Source: Atopsyche davidsoni (lineage: Eukaryota; Arthropoda; Insecta; Trichoptera; Hydrobiosidae). From it: a DNA stretch of 64,000 nt. The stretch's first letter is position 1; the number at the start of each line of letters is the position of its first letter. The notes under the pieces are model-generated. The model worked only from the letters and a program-made list of their open reading frames with translations, was not told the DNA's origin and ran no database searches. Location of the stretch: the NCBI GenBank assembly GCA_022113835.1, contig JAILWY010000001.1, forward strand, positions 3,348,001 to 3,412,000. Reading direction: 5' to 3'. This document shows positions 12,501-27,600 of the stretch, piece after piece. The position numbers and the translations under genes are program-made.

Positions 12501-15500
12501 TTGCACCCCCACATAGTTTATCTCATCCCTTATCTTGTAGCTGTCGCCGCGGATCAGGGAGTATCAAGGTTGCACCATAACAAAGACTAGTTTTTACACG
12601 GGGTTAATGGTGGTAGCCTTACCGTGTTTCTTATCAACCCCATATTATTTGTACTGACGCTGAAAACACGAAACCCGACCCAGCTGGTGATTCAATGTTT
12701 TTATAGATTATTTTTAATTGACGAATAAAACGTCGTTTATCAGGATTTTTGGTAAATCTGAACCGCATATTTACACCCAAACTCAGTCAATGATAAATAA
12801 ATAAAAAGAATACTTATTTGATATACATTGTATAATAATTCCGTTAAAATATTGTTCTTACGATATCTTTCAATTTATTCACTGTCACGTTTTCGCAACT
12901 ATTTAATATTCAATGCGAAAAATCGGATAACTTTTTTTTTCAATAAAATCTAAGAAAAAACTTTGCAATATTATTTACTATTCATCTTCCAGAAAAACGG
13001 TAAAACAGCAACATATATTTTTCAGCCTTTCGCACTGAAGTCACATATTCAGGCAAAACCTTAAGAAGTCATTCGTGTCGTTTATTTTTTTATAACCCCA
13101 ATATCTAAAGACGTTTTTGATAACAACAAAAAACACCTATTTTTTAACACTAACTTGTTAAAACAGACTTAATTATGAGATAAGATTCTCTAACTCTATT
13201 TTATAAATTAAAATAAGACTTTATATCAAAATTGTTTGACTTACGGTTTCTACGAAATGTGGACATAAATTTTCGATTGAAACATTATTGGATACTTTAC
13301 AAAATGTGACGTTAATAATATGTTGTAATTTTATTTTTTATTCTTGAAAGATATTTTATACGAGTAATTAATTTGGACAGCGCCACTGAAAAATAGTTTG
13401 GTATTTAAGTTTTTTATATGCTTAAGGTCATTGAAATTTTTAAGTTTATTTGTATGTATAAAGTATTGTTACTATCGCAAGTTCTATAAATAACATACAA
13501 TGAGTAAAAGGTTTGTTTTTATGTGTATATCTTACATTATATCCAACTGTTCGTAATCTATCCGAAAAATCACTTTTTTATAATAGCAGCAATAAAGTAA
13601 ATTTTACTGCTGCAAGCTATAAAGCTATAATTGAACATCACAAAGGGTATGTGCTTTTTGTGGTAAATAAACTCTACAGCCAAATGAAAAAATGTTTTCG
13701 CTGTCAACAAATAAATATTGTTAATAAAAATGGAGTCAAACTATAATTTAACAAAAGTCATTTGCAGAAAACAATTATGGATGAATTTACTTTAATTCAT
13801 TTTCCCATTTCACAATTGATAATAATATTTAATGTTTAATATTTTTTTAAAGAATAGAAATTTGTCTTGATTTTTTATCAAAATATTTCGTGTTTATTGT
13901 CAAATGAGGAAATAAGTTTTTTTTTTGGTTTTATTTTTGTCTCGTCAATTTCTTGTATTGGTTCTAATTTTTCTTGAATATTTAAAACTCTATGCCTATA
14001 ACGCGATTAAATGTATCAGAAAATTTTTCAAGCAAATTTTAATATATTTTCCATGTAAGCGTAATTTTACAACAAAGCTTACTATCAAAAAAATGAAAAC
14101 ACTCTAAGGGCAAATTCGGATCAATGCTATCAAAAAATTCTGTATATTTTCTTATCTTATCGCACAAAAGTGGGCGATGTTTAAAGGTTGAACAAAGCTC
14201 CATAGACACGGGAACATTTAAAATCCAAACACGAACTCCAAGAGTTAGTCTCTTTGGCGAGTAAAGGGTCGGTCCGATGTGGACCAGAGGCCAGGAGGGA
14301 TGAGGCCGAGGCCGAGGCCCATGTACACCGGACACCCCCGGCGCTTGGCCCATATTTCCAAAAGACCACAGACTATTTATCAAACTCGCCGAGGGGAACT
14401 CCCTTCGATAGACCATTTCGTAATCTATGGACTACGTACCAGTGACGGCGCACACTCAAAAAATATATATATTTTAAAAAGAATGCTTTGTGTACAGTGC
14501 TATGGCATTTTGTATTTGACATCATTGAAACTATTTAAAAATTTAAATTAATATTAATTGGCCTGGGTACATTGGTTCATATGTAGATTATGATTGTTAA
14601 AAATTCTCAAGCAAGTTGCAGTTGCTCGTTAGTACAATGGATAATGCACCAGCCATGTAAGCATGGAGAAGTGACTTCGAATCTCACACAAGTCGTCACA
14701 ATTATATTTTTTTGAGCGTTTCTTTAATCATTATCGGTGTGTGAAAAAATGGGCCTAATCATATCATAATAATAAAATATATAATTTATTGAAAATACTG
14801 CATAATCATGGTATTCAGAATTGTTAAAATAAAAATATTTTTTTCATTTTATTTAACATAAAAAGTTGTCTCTACGAAAACATTTGGTCTTAAGGTTAAA
14901 TAAATTTGAATATCAAATAAATTAGCAACCAATCACATATAGAAATAAATAATAAATGATCATCGTTACAAATTTTTGTTTTTATATCTATACAAGCGTA
15001 TCTAGTACAAACATCGAATTTTTTTTTATGTGTTTATGGTTTCATGTATAGATCGATTCTTCTTCATGATGTGCCTCTCCTCAGACGAGGTTGGCGACCA
15101 TTTTACTGAGCATGCTGAGCCAGTGGTTATCTTGTTCTAAGGGGAAAATAGTTTGATCAAATAGCAGTTTTATATTTGTAGGAAAAGCTTGCTTATTGCT
15201 GCTGCCCAATAGAATTATTATATAATTCTTTTATTACAAAGCTGATACCATTAGATGATACATAAATATAAATATTTTTTAATAAAATACTTGAGTGATT
15301 TTCCACAACAGAGTGTTTTATAGTGCTCTCTGTTTGATAATGCCAACGTGAAAGGTTGGCGAAACCGGTCACTAATAAAAACGAAAATGTGGAAAATCAC
15401 TCAAGTATATCAAAAATATTAAAATGGAATTCCACCAAGTACTCTCTGTCAAAAATATTGAATCTCTTAACATAAATATCACACCTCTGGCTAGAGCAAT

Positions 15501-18500
15501 AATGGACATTTTGAATACTCAATAAATTTTTAATAAAGACAAATCTAAAAGTTTCATTTAAACTGTTGATTAAACCATTTATATTATATGCTACGATGTA
15601 AATGTATTTTTACATTTACCTTAAATAAAATGAATTTTAGTGCATTCAGTCAAAACGTCGAAAGCAGAAAGAGTAAAAATGAACCGATTGACACATAAAA
15701 ATTAAATAAATAAAAATAAAAAAAGTTACATCCCATTCTCACGCTACACCCCTGCCGTCCACGGACTGCGTATTCGAACGAAAGTGTATTAAATGAAAAT
15801 TATGGTTATGTACTTAGCCAACAAGAAATGTGTTCTTCATAAGTCCGCGGGCCCGGAGGACCGGGAAGTTGGAGGCTTTTGCGTGAGCTGGGAGGAATAA
15901 AGTTTTCGAGTCAGATAGCCGAGAATATATCGAACGAGAGATTCGCCTATCTCGCTTATATCACTTGTGTAACGCCTGAGAACTGTATTTATGGCGTGGC
16001 GTTCTCGCCACGTGGATATTTATCGCCGTTTCGAGCTCGGTATTGAAAAAATCTGGTTATAGGGAAATAAAAAATGTGATGTGTTATGCTTGGAATTCGC
16101 TTTTTTTTATATCAGCATAATTTCTGCTTATGGGCTTATATCGAAGCCTAAATCGCCCTACTCAATAAAAACTAGAAATCCGACATTTCTTGTTATTACG
16201 AAATTAATTTATTTTATATAAAAAAACACTGTTATTTTTTAAAAGTAATTATGCATACTCGATATTTGTATACTCGCAAATTTGAAACTCTTTAACAAAG
16301 AATTTAAAAAAGAAATATTTTTAATGATTTTCCACATTTTTATTGCTAACATCCTATGTTCACATTTTCAAGCAGTGTTGATTCATGAAATTGCCTATTT
16401 ACGAAAATTTACGCGCAAACTAAAAAATCACTGCACTAGTGACAAGTACAATTTATAATAAATTATAGCAATTTATAATAAATAAGTTGTATGCGTAATC
16501 GAATCGGCTAAGATCGTTCTAATATAGACTCATAGGCTAGGCGAAAAGCACATGTAAAAAATAACCAAATATATATATTAGGGTGTCCCTTATATGACCA
16601 AAAAATTTTTTTTTTCAAATTTCGAAATGGGTACCCTTTACTTTTTTTAGTAATGCTATTAGAGTCTTAAATATAAAATTTCATCTTTCTAGCATAATTG
16701 CAACCAGTGCCGACCGAGCTTCAAAGTTTAGTAAAAAACGTTTTTTGTCTTGATATTTCGGTCTGGTATAAAATCATTATAAATGCAATAAATTAAGTAA
16801 ATAATAGTAAAAATTCAATTAGATGAACATTAATCTTTAATCAAAAACATAAAGTAATAACAATCAGCCAGGGTAACTTTTTTATAGAGTTGTTTTTTTA
16901 CAGTCCGGATACAATTTTCTATGTTCCTGGACACAGCGCAGCAAGAACTGTTTTTGTTCTTCTTCAGCCGCGATAAGTCCGTTAAAATCTTGCATCATTT
17001 TAACAGCTCTTTCAGCAGTATCATTCACAACCCTCAAATAACTTATTTTTCTTTTAGCTTCCACAAAAGCACTATTATTATTCCAAGAAGATACATCTTC
17101 CTTTAGAAAACTGTCGTCGATCTGCAGTCGTGATAAAAATTGTTTGCTCTTTTCCGATACGAAATCATCCAGTGTTTTACAAACATAAGCAAACATCCTG
17201 TAGAGTCTTTTTGTCCTTCGCAGTTATTCTGCATTGTGACTGAAGTAAACACATTTTTAAAGAATAGATCGCTCTCGCCATCCAGCGTGCCTGATGCATG
17301 GCTTTGGGGGGGCTTAGTTTTAATTTTTCCTCTGAGTCTCCTCCCAAAAATATTACGCACAGTTCGACCAATTCGCGGTAGTCATCTCTTACATAACCTT
17401 TGTCTAATTCTGCCTTATAAAATATTAAAAAAAGCTTGAATGTCTGTCTCGGCAACACGTTGTTTTACGAAATTAAGAGATGGTTCAATGTTACTAGCGT
17501 CGATGTTTTTCCAATTTTCTCTGAACTTTTTAAACATTGGAGTATCTGGGCTACTAGTAATTTACTTAATTTTGCTTTCAAAGACAGCTTTTAGGACCAA
17601 TTCATAAACATGATGACGACAGACGAGCAGCAATTCTCTTCCTAAAGTTTCTCCAAAATAGCACAAGCTCCATTGAAACGGCCAGTATTGAAAGCTGTTG
17701 TGTCGCAGCACATTATTTGTACTTTATCGTGAAAAAATATATATATATATTATATATATATATTTTTTAATCCCAGTACTGCGTTTATTTTAACAACTTT
17801 CCACGCCAGGATAAACAAATCTTCTCTCAAAGATTCGAGGCTCAGAATTAAAAAGATAAATAGCTGCATAGTGTGAAATCTCGCCCTCCATTGTGTGCCC
17901 CGTTAATTACCTCTCTAACAAAAATACGTTAATTGCCGGAGTATGCCTCGCTATCCTGCTTGCAAAACTTGTTAAGTTGTAAACATTCTGCGATCCGGCA
18001 CTGGCACCATACCCTGCCAAATTAATAGACCCGCTTCTTATTTAAATATTCTTCTTCATCAAGTGCCTCACGTCAGAAGAGGTTGACAACTATTTCACTG
18101 GGCATATATCATGCTGAGCCAGTGTTCATGTTCAAATAGTGTAGTATCCGAGTCCTTCTACACCGCAGTTATATATTGAAAAAAAGTCTGTGTATTGTTG
18201 CTGCCCAATAGCATCGTTATATAAACCTTTCTTTACAAAGTACATATTATTTGTATTAAAATATCACGAACGAAGCTTTTATGAAAATGTAAGCATTTTT
18301 CATACTAAAATCTGCATACTGAATTAGGTTAAATATATATATATAATGTTTAGTTTTAGTCAATAAATACAAATAGCCGAATAACTAGAATATTACAAGC
18401 ATGTTTATGTGAGTGATATAGCTTTTGACGGGGTTATTCAGACTTTTCACTGGGCATATGTCATGTTGAGCCAGTGTTCATGGTTTTCTAAGGGGAAAAA

Positions 18501-21500
18501 CGCAGTTTTATATTGAAATGAAATTTTTGTGTATTGCAGCATCCAATAGCATTATTATATAAACCTTTTTTAGTAAATATTATTGGTATTAAAATATCAC
18601 GAACGAAGTTTTTATGAAAACGTAAGCATTTTTCATACTAAAATCTTCATATTGAAATTAGGTTAAATATATATATAAAATGTTTAGTTTTAGTCAATAA
18701 ATACAAATAGCCAAATAACTAGGATATTACAAGCATGTTTATATATGAGTGTTATAACTTTTGAGGGGGTAATTCTGACTTAAAAGAGCGGATATTTGGG
18801 TTTGGTATGTTTTGGTAGTGAAGTACTACAAATCAAACCAGTCTGTCGCGGCTTGGTCTTGGTGATTAATTGGGTGCAGAGTGGCAGGGTGTGGTGAGCG
18901 TGCTCGGGGCGGCACGTGCTGGACTAGCACTTTGTCGACAGCACTGTCAGATTAAGTCCCCGTGGAATATTAGTCGCGGATATTCCCGGCGCAGTGCTCC
19001 GCGGCCCCGCGAGGAGTGCGCGGGGAACTTTCTCGTTTTATGTATTTTCATTAATGCAAATACTCAAAGAGAAGGGTGGAGGTAACCGGGAAGAATACAG
19101 CCAGATGTCGTTTGCATCGGTCTATTTACAAAGCCGCATAATTTGTAGTTTCTCTTGCTTTTTTTTTTTTAATATTATTTTTCTTTGTGCTTTGGTTTTG
19201 CATGATTAAAAACTTAGTACAAAGGACGGATGCACCTTTGCAATAAGAAAACATGAAGAGTACGCTTCCGCAGCTTTATTTATAAAAATAAATCAAAGAA
19301 CTTTCTTATCATTTTTTTTTAATTTAATTAATGGACGCTTGGTAGGAATTGAGACAAAAATAAAATAAATGAAGTGTTTTCTGAAACGTTAGTGTATAAT
19401 ATATACAATTGATAATACACATATTCAATATCTTATATTATGTTAATGCCATAGCTACGAGCACTAGCAAATTCAATTTTTTGACATTTTTTAAAGATTA
19501 ATAATTTTAAATTCATTTATAATAAAACAATAAAAATTATTTCAAATCGTGTGAAAAACTAAGTGAAAAAAATGGCAAACAAAACTCTCAAAATTTAAAT
19601 TATACGTAGGCAAATGTATAAATGGTATTTAATTACGTAGTCAAAAACATCCTTATTCATTTAAAAAGGCTTTATAAAATGGTAAAGTCTATCTTAAATA
19701 AACACCAGCCTATATTTAATTCATTCAAAACTTTGCAACCACAAAGCCTTGTGGCCATTTCTTCATAAACCGAGCTTTCACTTCCTGTCGACGTTATTAT
19801 ATTACATAATTAATAATTGAAATAATTAATTGTTTAATATCAAATGTAACAGCTTGAAACAATAAGTTATGAACTGCGCTAACTAATTTTGATAAATATC
19901 AATATAAAAAATATTTAACCACCATCTATCCAAAATTTACAAGTGTGTTAAAACATTTCAATTCCGTGATATTTATAATATCTTAATAAACAATGCATAA
20001 TATAGAATTTTTTATACTTAACGTAATCACAGCCATTTTAAACTGATCTTAAAAGCTCTGTAATTATCAATATTTATTTTTGTGGTTTCTTGTGTGATAA
20101 GCTGAAACATTAGAGAACCGAAAACATCAAACTTATTTAATTTATTAATACAAAATGACGTGAAGAATTTATTTTTTTCTCACAGAGTAATCTTACTAAT
20201 ACTTAAGTAAAATTTCCAACCATTTCACTTTTCAGATTTGTCATACCGTACGAATCATAATTTTCCTCACTGAAGTTTTCATTTCAGTAAAATCACTTAA
20301 AAAGCATCTATCAAATCGTTTCGTAAAATTAAGAGCTCTGCGTTAGAAGAGGGGATGAGGCAGCGAGGGGTGTTGTAGATGGGGCTGCAAGTATCTGAGG
20401 GCTAGAGGGGGCGGGGGTGGCTAATTTGTTTTGAAAATGCCTCGTCATGATGTCCCCGTGGAGGCTCTATGCCGGAGAATACTGATTCGAGCTTCAACTC
20501 GGTATAAAAATACATCGATATTATGAAAATATTGTAATCATCCGTCCATTACATTACATTTTAGTTTGTAATTATTTTTTATAAATTTCCAACAAAGTGT
20601 TTTATTCGATGAAGGTTTGATAGGCACAACATTAATAACCAACCAAAAAAATACCCTTCAGCAAAAATACTTTTTCACGTAATGCGTACATGAAAATTTA
20701 AATAGTTTCAGATTAGAATCGCCATAATAATCGTGCTTTCAACAACTCGGAGCTATTAGCAACAATTCTCTACGAAATATTTTTTCTACTAAATTAAAAA
20801 CAAATTTTGAACATTAACTGTACGTTAAAAATGCGGTCAAGGTCCATTTTATTGCAAACGAAGTTAAATTTTATTGGTCGATTCTGAACTAAATAAAAGA
20901 TTTAAGTAAATTTAATTTCATAAATTTTTTTTGAATTATTCAATTTTTTTTAACCTGGCAACAGTTCAAACATAAAATAATTAATTAATCAACACTTGTA
21001 CACTATGTTTGTACGTATAAAGGTACCTCTGCCTACCCATCCACGCTTGTAAATCCTTATTACCCAAATGCGGCAGTTCATTGTGTCGCAGTCGATGTGG
21101 CCGCCTCGTAACGAGACGTTTCGATCCAACGACTGCGTAGAACCTTACACCAGCCACTAAAAACGTATTGGATTCGACCTAGAGTTGATTGAACAGCTCA
21201 CTATGAAGATTTTACTTAAAAGTAATCTAAAATACTTGTGCAAAACTCCACTTCTATAGAATTATTTATAATATTTATAAACAACGAATATGATTCATCC
21301 AATGGCTAAGAGTTGTCGATCATCTTTTTTTTGAGCTCTTGAAAGATGAAAGCATTTTGCTATTTATATTTATTTATAAAACATGAAAGATAACAAATTA
21401 AACCTGTCGATAGTGGATGTTTTTATTATATAAATATTAACTGTATTCATTTATCTGCTCTTCAACAGTAATGCTTGCTAACATAATATCCTCGCTTAAA

Positions 21501-24500
21501 CCTTTCCAAGACTAATATAACCCATTATGACACACTACATTTCTTAGAGTCGATGGATTATTGAGTATCGTTTGTATTAGATTTAAAAAAACCTTGAAGC
21601 TTTTAATAATTCAACGAAATGCTGAGCTACTTAGAGTAAATAGATAAAATAGAGCAACGAGATCGAATGTACAAAACTGGGACCCAAATTGTATCTATTA
21701 ATTTTGCAAAAAGTGCAGTTTCAATTTTAAACAATAAAATGTGAAAAATTGTAACAACGATAACAATTTCAGCGAATAAAAATATTTTTATTTCACAGTT
21801 TTAATTAAAATCGTACAGGCTATATAACAAAACGTATGCTTTCAATACAATACTATGCATGAAACTGAAGAAGCTTTTAATAAAATTCAATCATTTTTCA
21901 GGGAAAATAAAAAAGCAGCAGGAAATAAAAAAATGTTTTGACTTCAAATAAACTAAAAGTATGAATAGCTTTCTAATATGATTGCAATCGTTATTAAATC
22001 AGGCTAAGAAACGACCAGCCCGGTCTGCGCTGTCGCATGACGAGGCGCTTTTCACACTATTTATCAGTTTGTTGTAGGTCCAATTATTTAATGGGGGAGT
22101 GTCCCCCGCGCTTGGCACCGATTGTGGCTCTCATTTATCAACAATTCCGACCAGCGGCCATTTTGAATATATTCATTTTCGATTTTTTTGATAAATTACT
22201 CAAACTGAATCAGTAAGATTTTTGAGAGATTCGCCAAATGTTATATCGTCTCAGTGCTTCTATATGGAATCAAAACTTGGACACTCAGTAATATGCGAAG
22301 TATTGAGGCTGTATAGGAGAATCTTTAAAATACCATGGGTTGACCGCGTCACAGATGAGCAAATAAGGGGAACTCTTGACGGTGGTAAAGAAGCGGAAGG
22401 ACCCATCAATAAATCCAGCTGATTGTCCAAGGAAAAATCAAAGAAAAAAAGTGTGGCCGAATTGGTGAGACTGGCCCAGAATAGGGATATTTTCTATGAA
22501 ATAGTCACCAGCCTTTTATGAGGAGAGGCATAAGAAGAAGTTAATGGTTTTTGCAATAAATTTTCCTTTTAAATTTTTATTGATAATTACAAGTTATTTT
22601 TTAAAGAAAATTCAACGTTTAAATTTTAATATAATTATGATTGATCGTTTGCTAAGCTTTTTTTATATGAAAAAAACCCGTCAAAGAAGTTTAAAAGTAA
22701 TTTGGCAATTTTTAATGTCTCGAAATATTTTTGTTAGATAAATGAGGTCACCGGACAAATTTTGATTACGGAAATGTATGATTATTAAATAAGGTAAAAA
22801 TTTCGATACTCTCATGCACCTGGAAAATGTAATAAATTACACCTGAGAGGGCTATCAATTAATAACTTTATTCGCAGATAAAATTTGTTAAGTACATTAA
22901 ATATAATAGACTGCTAAGTATATTTTGAAGAATATATTAAAAACACTAACATTAGCAAAAAGTTAGTGTTGCATGTTTTAACATGTATGTTAATTAGAAA
23001 TTTTCTTACAGAAAAAAATATACATAATTGAAATTTTTGTTTCTGTTTTAACTAGACTCTAATACAAACTTATATTATATAGTATTGATAAGTCTTTGCA
23101 TGGTATTTATAAAATAAAAACAAGGAGGATTTCAATGCAGACCTGCTTTATTTACAAGCAATTTTTTTTACATAATAAATATTATTAAATTTAAAACACG
23201 AATTTTTTTATAAATAATTATGCCGTATTTAAAAAAATAATACATAAACGCTAGAAAAATTATTTAAATATATTCTAGAGCAAGCAATCTTTGTGGTATG
23301 TTGGACCGCACGTCACTGCTATATTCTCTATTTTTCTAGATAAAGTTGTCTCCCGGATGCATATTTTAATTAAAAATTTAACATAAATAGTTAATTAATT
23401 TTTTTGCTGCTCTGAGTTTGTGAAAATAAATTTTCAGAACTCACGCATACTTTTTACACTATTCATTTATTGCAACAATTTAAATACTTAATCTTTAACG
23501 TATTCGAGTTCATGCGTGCATTAAATATTATACATGGAAAGCCTGTCATTCAATCTTCCTCAAGATGTGCCTTCCTACGATAATCAATTTACGAAATTCA
23601 CCTTGTAACTCACAGCGGTTTTACATGCGCTTAATTCCCGTTCGATGGCAACTCTAGGACCGTCGAGTCTTAAAAATACCTAAAACTATCTATTAAAATT
23701 TGCGCCAGCAACTTTCGATTTTAATTTATACCTTGATAACGACAGTAAATGTTTTTTTATAAAAATGATAATTTTTCGCACAGTGATACTGAAATATATT
23801 TTTAAATAAAATATTAACATATTTTCCGTAATATTGTAATTTTCATATAGACTACCAAAAACGTGGGTTTATTAAAAAAATGGTCCGACCACCAAAATTT
23901 TTTAATGTACATGTAATCGCAGAGATAAGAATCTATCAAATGACGATGAGTCCCGTTGTGGCGTTTATTTCGTTCCTTTGCAGATTTCCATGACCGTTCG
24001 ATTTATTGGGTTAGGTTAGGTTAGGTTAGGTGAAATTAGGCTAGGTTAGGTACAAGTTTTTTGGAGGTCGGATAAAAAACAGTTACTCGTATAACTGAAA
24101 TGCTTAAAACCTTAAAATCATCATATGTAATTTTTGCTTATTATGCTTATATGTTGCTATTCTTTGGTGCAAAACACTAATTAAAACTAACAAAATGTAC
24201 AAAAAAATATTTATTTTATTTTAATGTGTAGTATCTCTTGTAAAATGCACCCAACTAACAAAATTCAATAAAGCGTTGAGCAAACTACAGAATACGCCAC
24301 GTCACTGCACCGCGGCGGCCACCACGGGCGGCACGTGATAAATCATCATTAATTATATTGTCAATTAATAAATTAATTTGAGGGTGGCTTTTGAAGGTAA
24401 TTAATGACCCCCGAGGCGGAGGCCGCGCCGCCCCTGGTGTCGCCAGACATCCGGCTGAAAGGCGTTTTTAAATAATGGAATGCAATTGATTATCCGGAAG

Positions 24501-24584
24501 TTCGAAATACAAACCGGGAAATTAAAAATATAAACGGAAACGCTCTTTGATCATTAGATTGCTTTTTGTAAAAAAAAATGTTCT

Positions 24585-24620
<36 letters not shown>

Positions 24621-27600
24621 GTAGATATTAATTTATCATGTCGTAATGCATTTAATTTAAAAAGGTTTCATCTTTAAATTTTTATTTAAGTACTATTATA
24701 TGTGGAATACGAATCATCCATAGCAATAAATATAAACTCTTGTCATATGATATTTTATAAAATAAGTTATTTATAAATATTCAATATATATTTTTCAGAC
24801 CAAATAAAACACTTAAATTGTATACTCGTACATTTTCTATCCATTCATTCCAATAACAATCTTACGTAATCATAATAATATTCAATATTATTAAGCCATA
24901 CCAACGAAATATAATTTTTATAAGTAGAATATGACATGTTTTTGATATTCTCAAACTTTATAAATATATTTATTTGAATTGAATTGTTTGTGCCTATATT
25001 AAAATAAGTTTTAAAAAAAGCACTTGTAAAACTTTATTATATTTTGTTTCACTAGAATATATTCTATGTTTGATAGTGTATTTAAGTTGAATGTATTTTT
25101 GTTAATGCCCTTAGAGGGTGAGAAACCCCCGCCGGGCGCCGCCTCCAGTGCCCCTAGCAATAAAAAATAGTTTTAAAACGATAATTAAATTAACTGTCCA
25201 GTGGGACTCGTAAATCCACTACCTGGCATTTTATTAAATCCCTGGAAATTAATTGGTTAACATAAAAAATATTTAAATTTACCCAAACGTAAAGTGTGTC
25301 ATTTTTAATCCACATTTAAATATAATATTCTTAAAAGTTATTTATAGTAATGTTACACTCAAATAGATTTTTTTTTCAATTAATACAATTTAATTTTCCG
25401 GTATATCAAATTATTTTCACAGCATCTCATATTTTCACTTGATTTTATTTACCAACAATATTGTTTTGAAATATTATTTGGTTTTAACATTTAAATATTA
25501 TTATCACAATATATTAACAAAAATATGTTGAACGTGTCTTAGATTTGCTGTTGTCCACGCTCCAATACCTTGAGGTCTTTAGTCCGTTAATGGTCCCAGT
25601 AACTAACCTCAGGGTCTGCTGGTGCAAAAACAGTCATTAGGGCAGACAGAAAAACATCCCCTACAAGAACCTTGCCTGTGACTTGTGGAACAGGCAATTG
25701 GATCGTTTGCTGGAATCTCTCAAGTTTTTATTAACAATAAGTGAATTAGCAGTTTATAGTGTATATTTTACAAAAACTGTTTTTTTCTCGATGGTTGATC
25801 TGAATTAAATTAATAAATAGTACTGACCACCAATTAAAAAATAAGCATTACTTGTTTGAAATGTTGAAAATGAAATATTGGTTTATACTCACGTTAGGTA
25901 TGAATAAGTTAAAGTATTGTCTAAAACCCAAGAAGAAATTTTATTTTTTATTTATATAGTAATGTCTATAAAATCTCGAGTAATATGGCAAGGTGAGATC
26001 CTAAATTCTAATGCGGAACTGTGGAGCTTTGTTTTTGCAGCAAGCAATAGAAATTTCTGTGGATTGTGGAACTAGTGGAATGTGAATCCGTGGTGAAGAA
26101 AACACACTAAATATACACTAAAAACATCCTCACTTCAATTTCAAAATTTGGTATAATTTTAACATTTTTAATTTCATTTTTATGAAATCTGGAATAATTT
26201 ATGATTAGTAATGACATAAAAATATATTTCCAATCTTACTTTTGCCTTTCTCAATAATATTTTCGTACTTATTTTTTAAGAATATTCAATATTTTCACAC
26301 ATCACAAAATCGCAGGTAATTCCATCAGTAAATATTTTTCAAATCCAATAATGTGAAATCAGATTTTTTCATTTCCGGGGCACATCCCCGTCACCCCAGC
26401 AATTATTCGCACACTTACCCCCGGCTGTCTGTTCGAGGCCTTCAATTGATTCCCAACCCTGGTAACGCAATAATAAGGGTCGCCTTCCTTCGTCTGGACC
26501 TTAATTGCACAAAATAATATATAATGATACACCCTGTGCCTTCCAGCTTGGCTATTCGATTAGAAATTTGACGAATGACATCGATTGCGGTGCTTTGGTA
26601 ATTTTATAAATAACTCGTGTATATTTCTACAATACCTTATTGTACCATTGGGAGAAACAATTTGAATGAACTGTGTATAAAGTATCTTAAACTTTATAGT
26701 TTATACGTTGAGAACGTATTACGTTTAACGTTTGTACGTGGAGCACTGAAAGAGAAGATGAGTTCGTACACAAGCAATTTTCTAAACTTTAAAAGGCAAC
26801 TACCGGTGTTTCTTTGTTACGTATTTAGTTTAATCTTATTCTTTAAAAATAAAACACATTTTTAGTGTTTCATTTCATTCAAATTGAGTATGCACAAAAA
26901 TATAATTATTATAAGAACTGTAAAACGGTAAAATAATGACTCAATAAAAAAATCTTAATACACCAGAAAATATGGATTTTGGTTAAAAGAAAAACTGAAT
27001 TTACATTTATTATATATTACGACGCTATATATTTAATTCAATCTCTTTGATCAACACACTTATTTTTTTTACTTTTGGATATCTTAAAAAGTCGTGATGT
27101 TTTTCTCACGAATATTTCATCTTCTGCCAGAACAATGGAATAAAAATAGTATTGCAATGATAAGCATCAAAAAATTTGCATAAAAACAAACGTATATTTT
27201 CACAAGTGTAATTCTTTAAAATTGGGTTGGGCACACAGATAATTTTTAATCCGTTTAAATTTTATCTTGTTGAAATTTAAATCGGATGCATACATTTATA
27301 GAAAGCACTAAGATAGTATCGCATGTTTCTTTGGAAAAGTATTTTTAAAGATTTGAAAAGCTGCACATAAAGCTATGTGTGTATGCTCCATAAAGAGTTT
27401 CTGGTTATTTACAGCTTTTAAAATACAGTTCTTTCTGAACACGTTCCGTCCTATTTTGCAGCAAACACAAAAATAAAATACCAAATACTGAAAACCGCAA
27501 CGTATGAAACCTTATATCGGCGCGGTGCAGCGCGTGCTGGAGCGAAACTTGACTAGGGTTTTATTTTTTACAGTAGAAAGCTGAAACCGGAAGCTATTAC

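Noticed and set aside
14616..14700. tRNA gene
   Set aside because: A and B boxes are present but stems do not pair and the flanks match other SINE copies.
25999..26100. Another LINE tail copy (TTTTTGCAGCAAGCAATAGA)
   Set aside because: Only a short partial resemblance to the CTGCAGCAAGCTACAGAA block; not enough to call.
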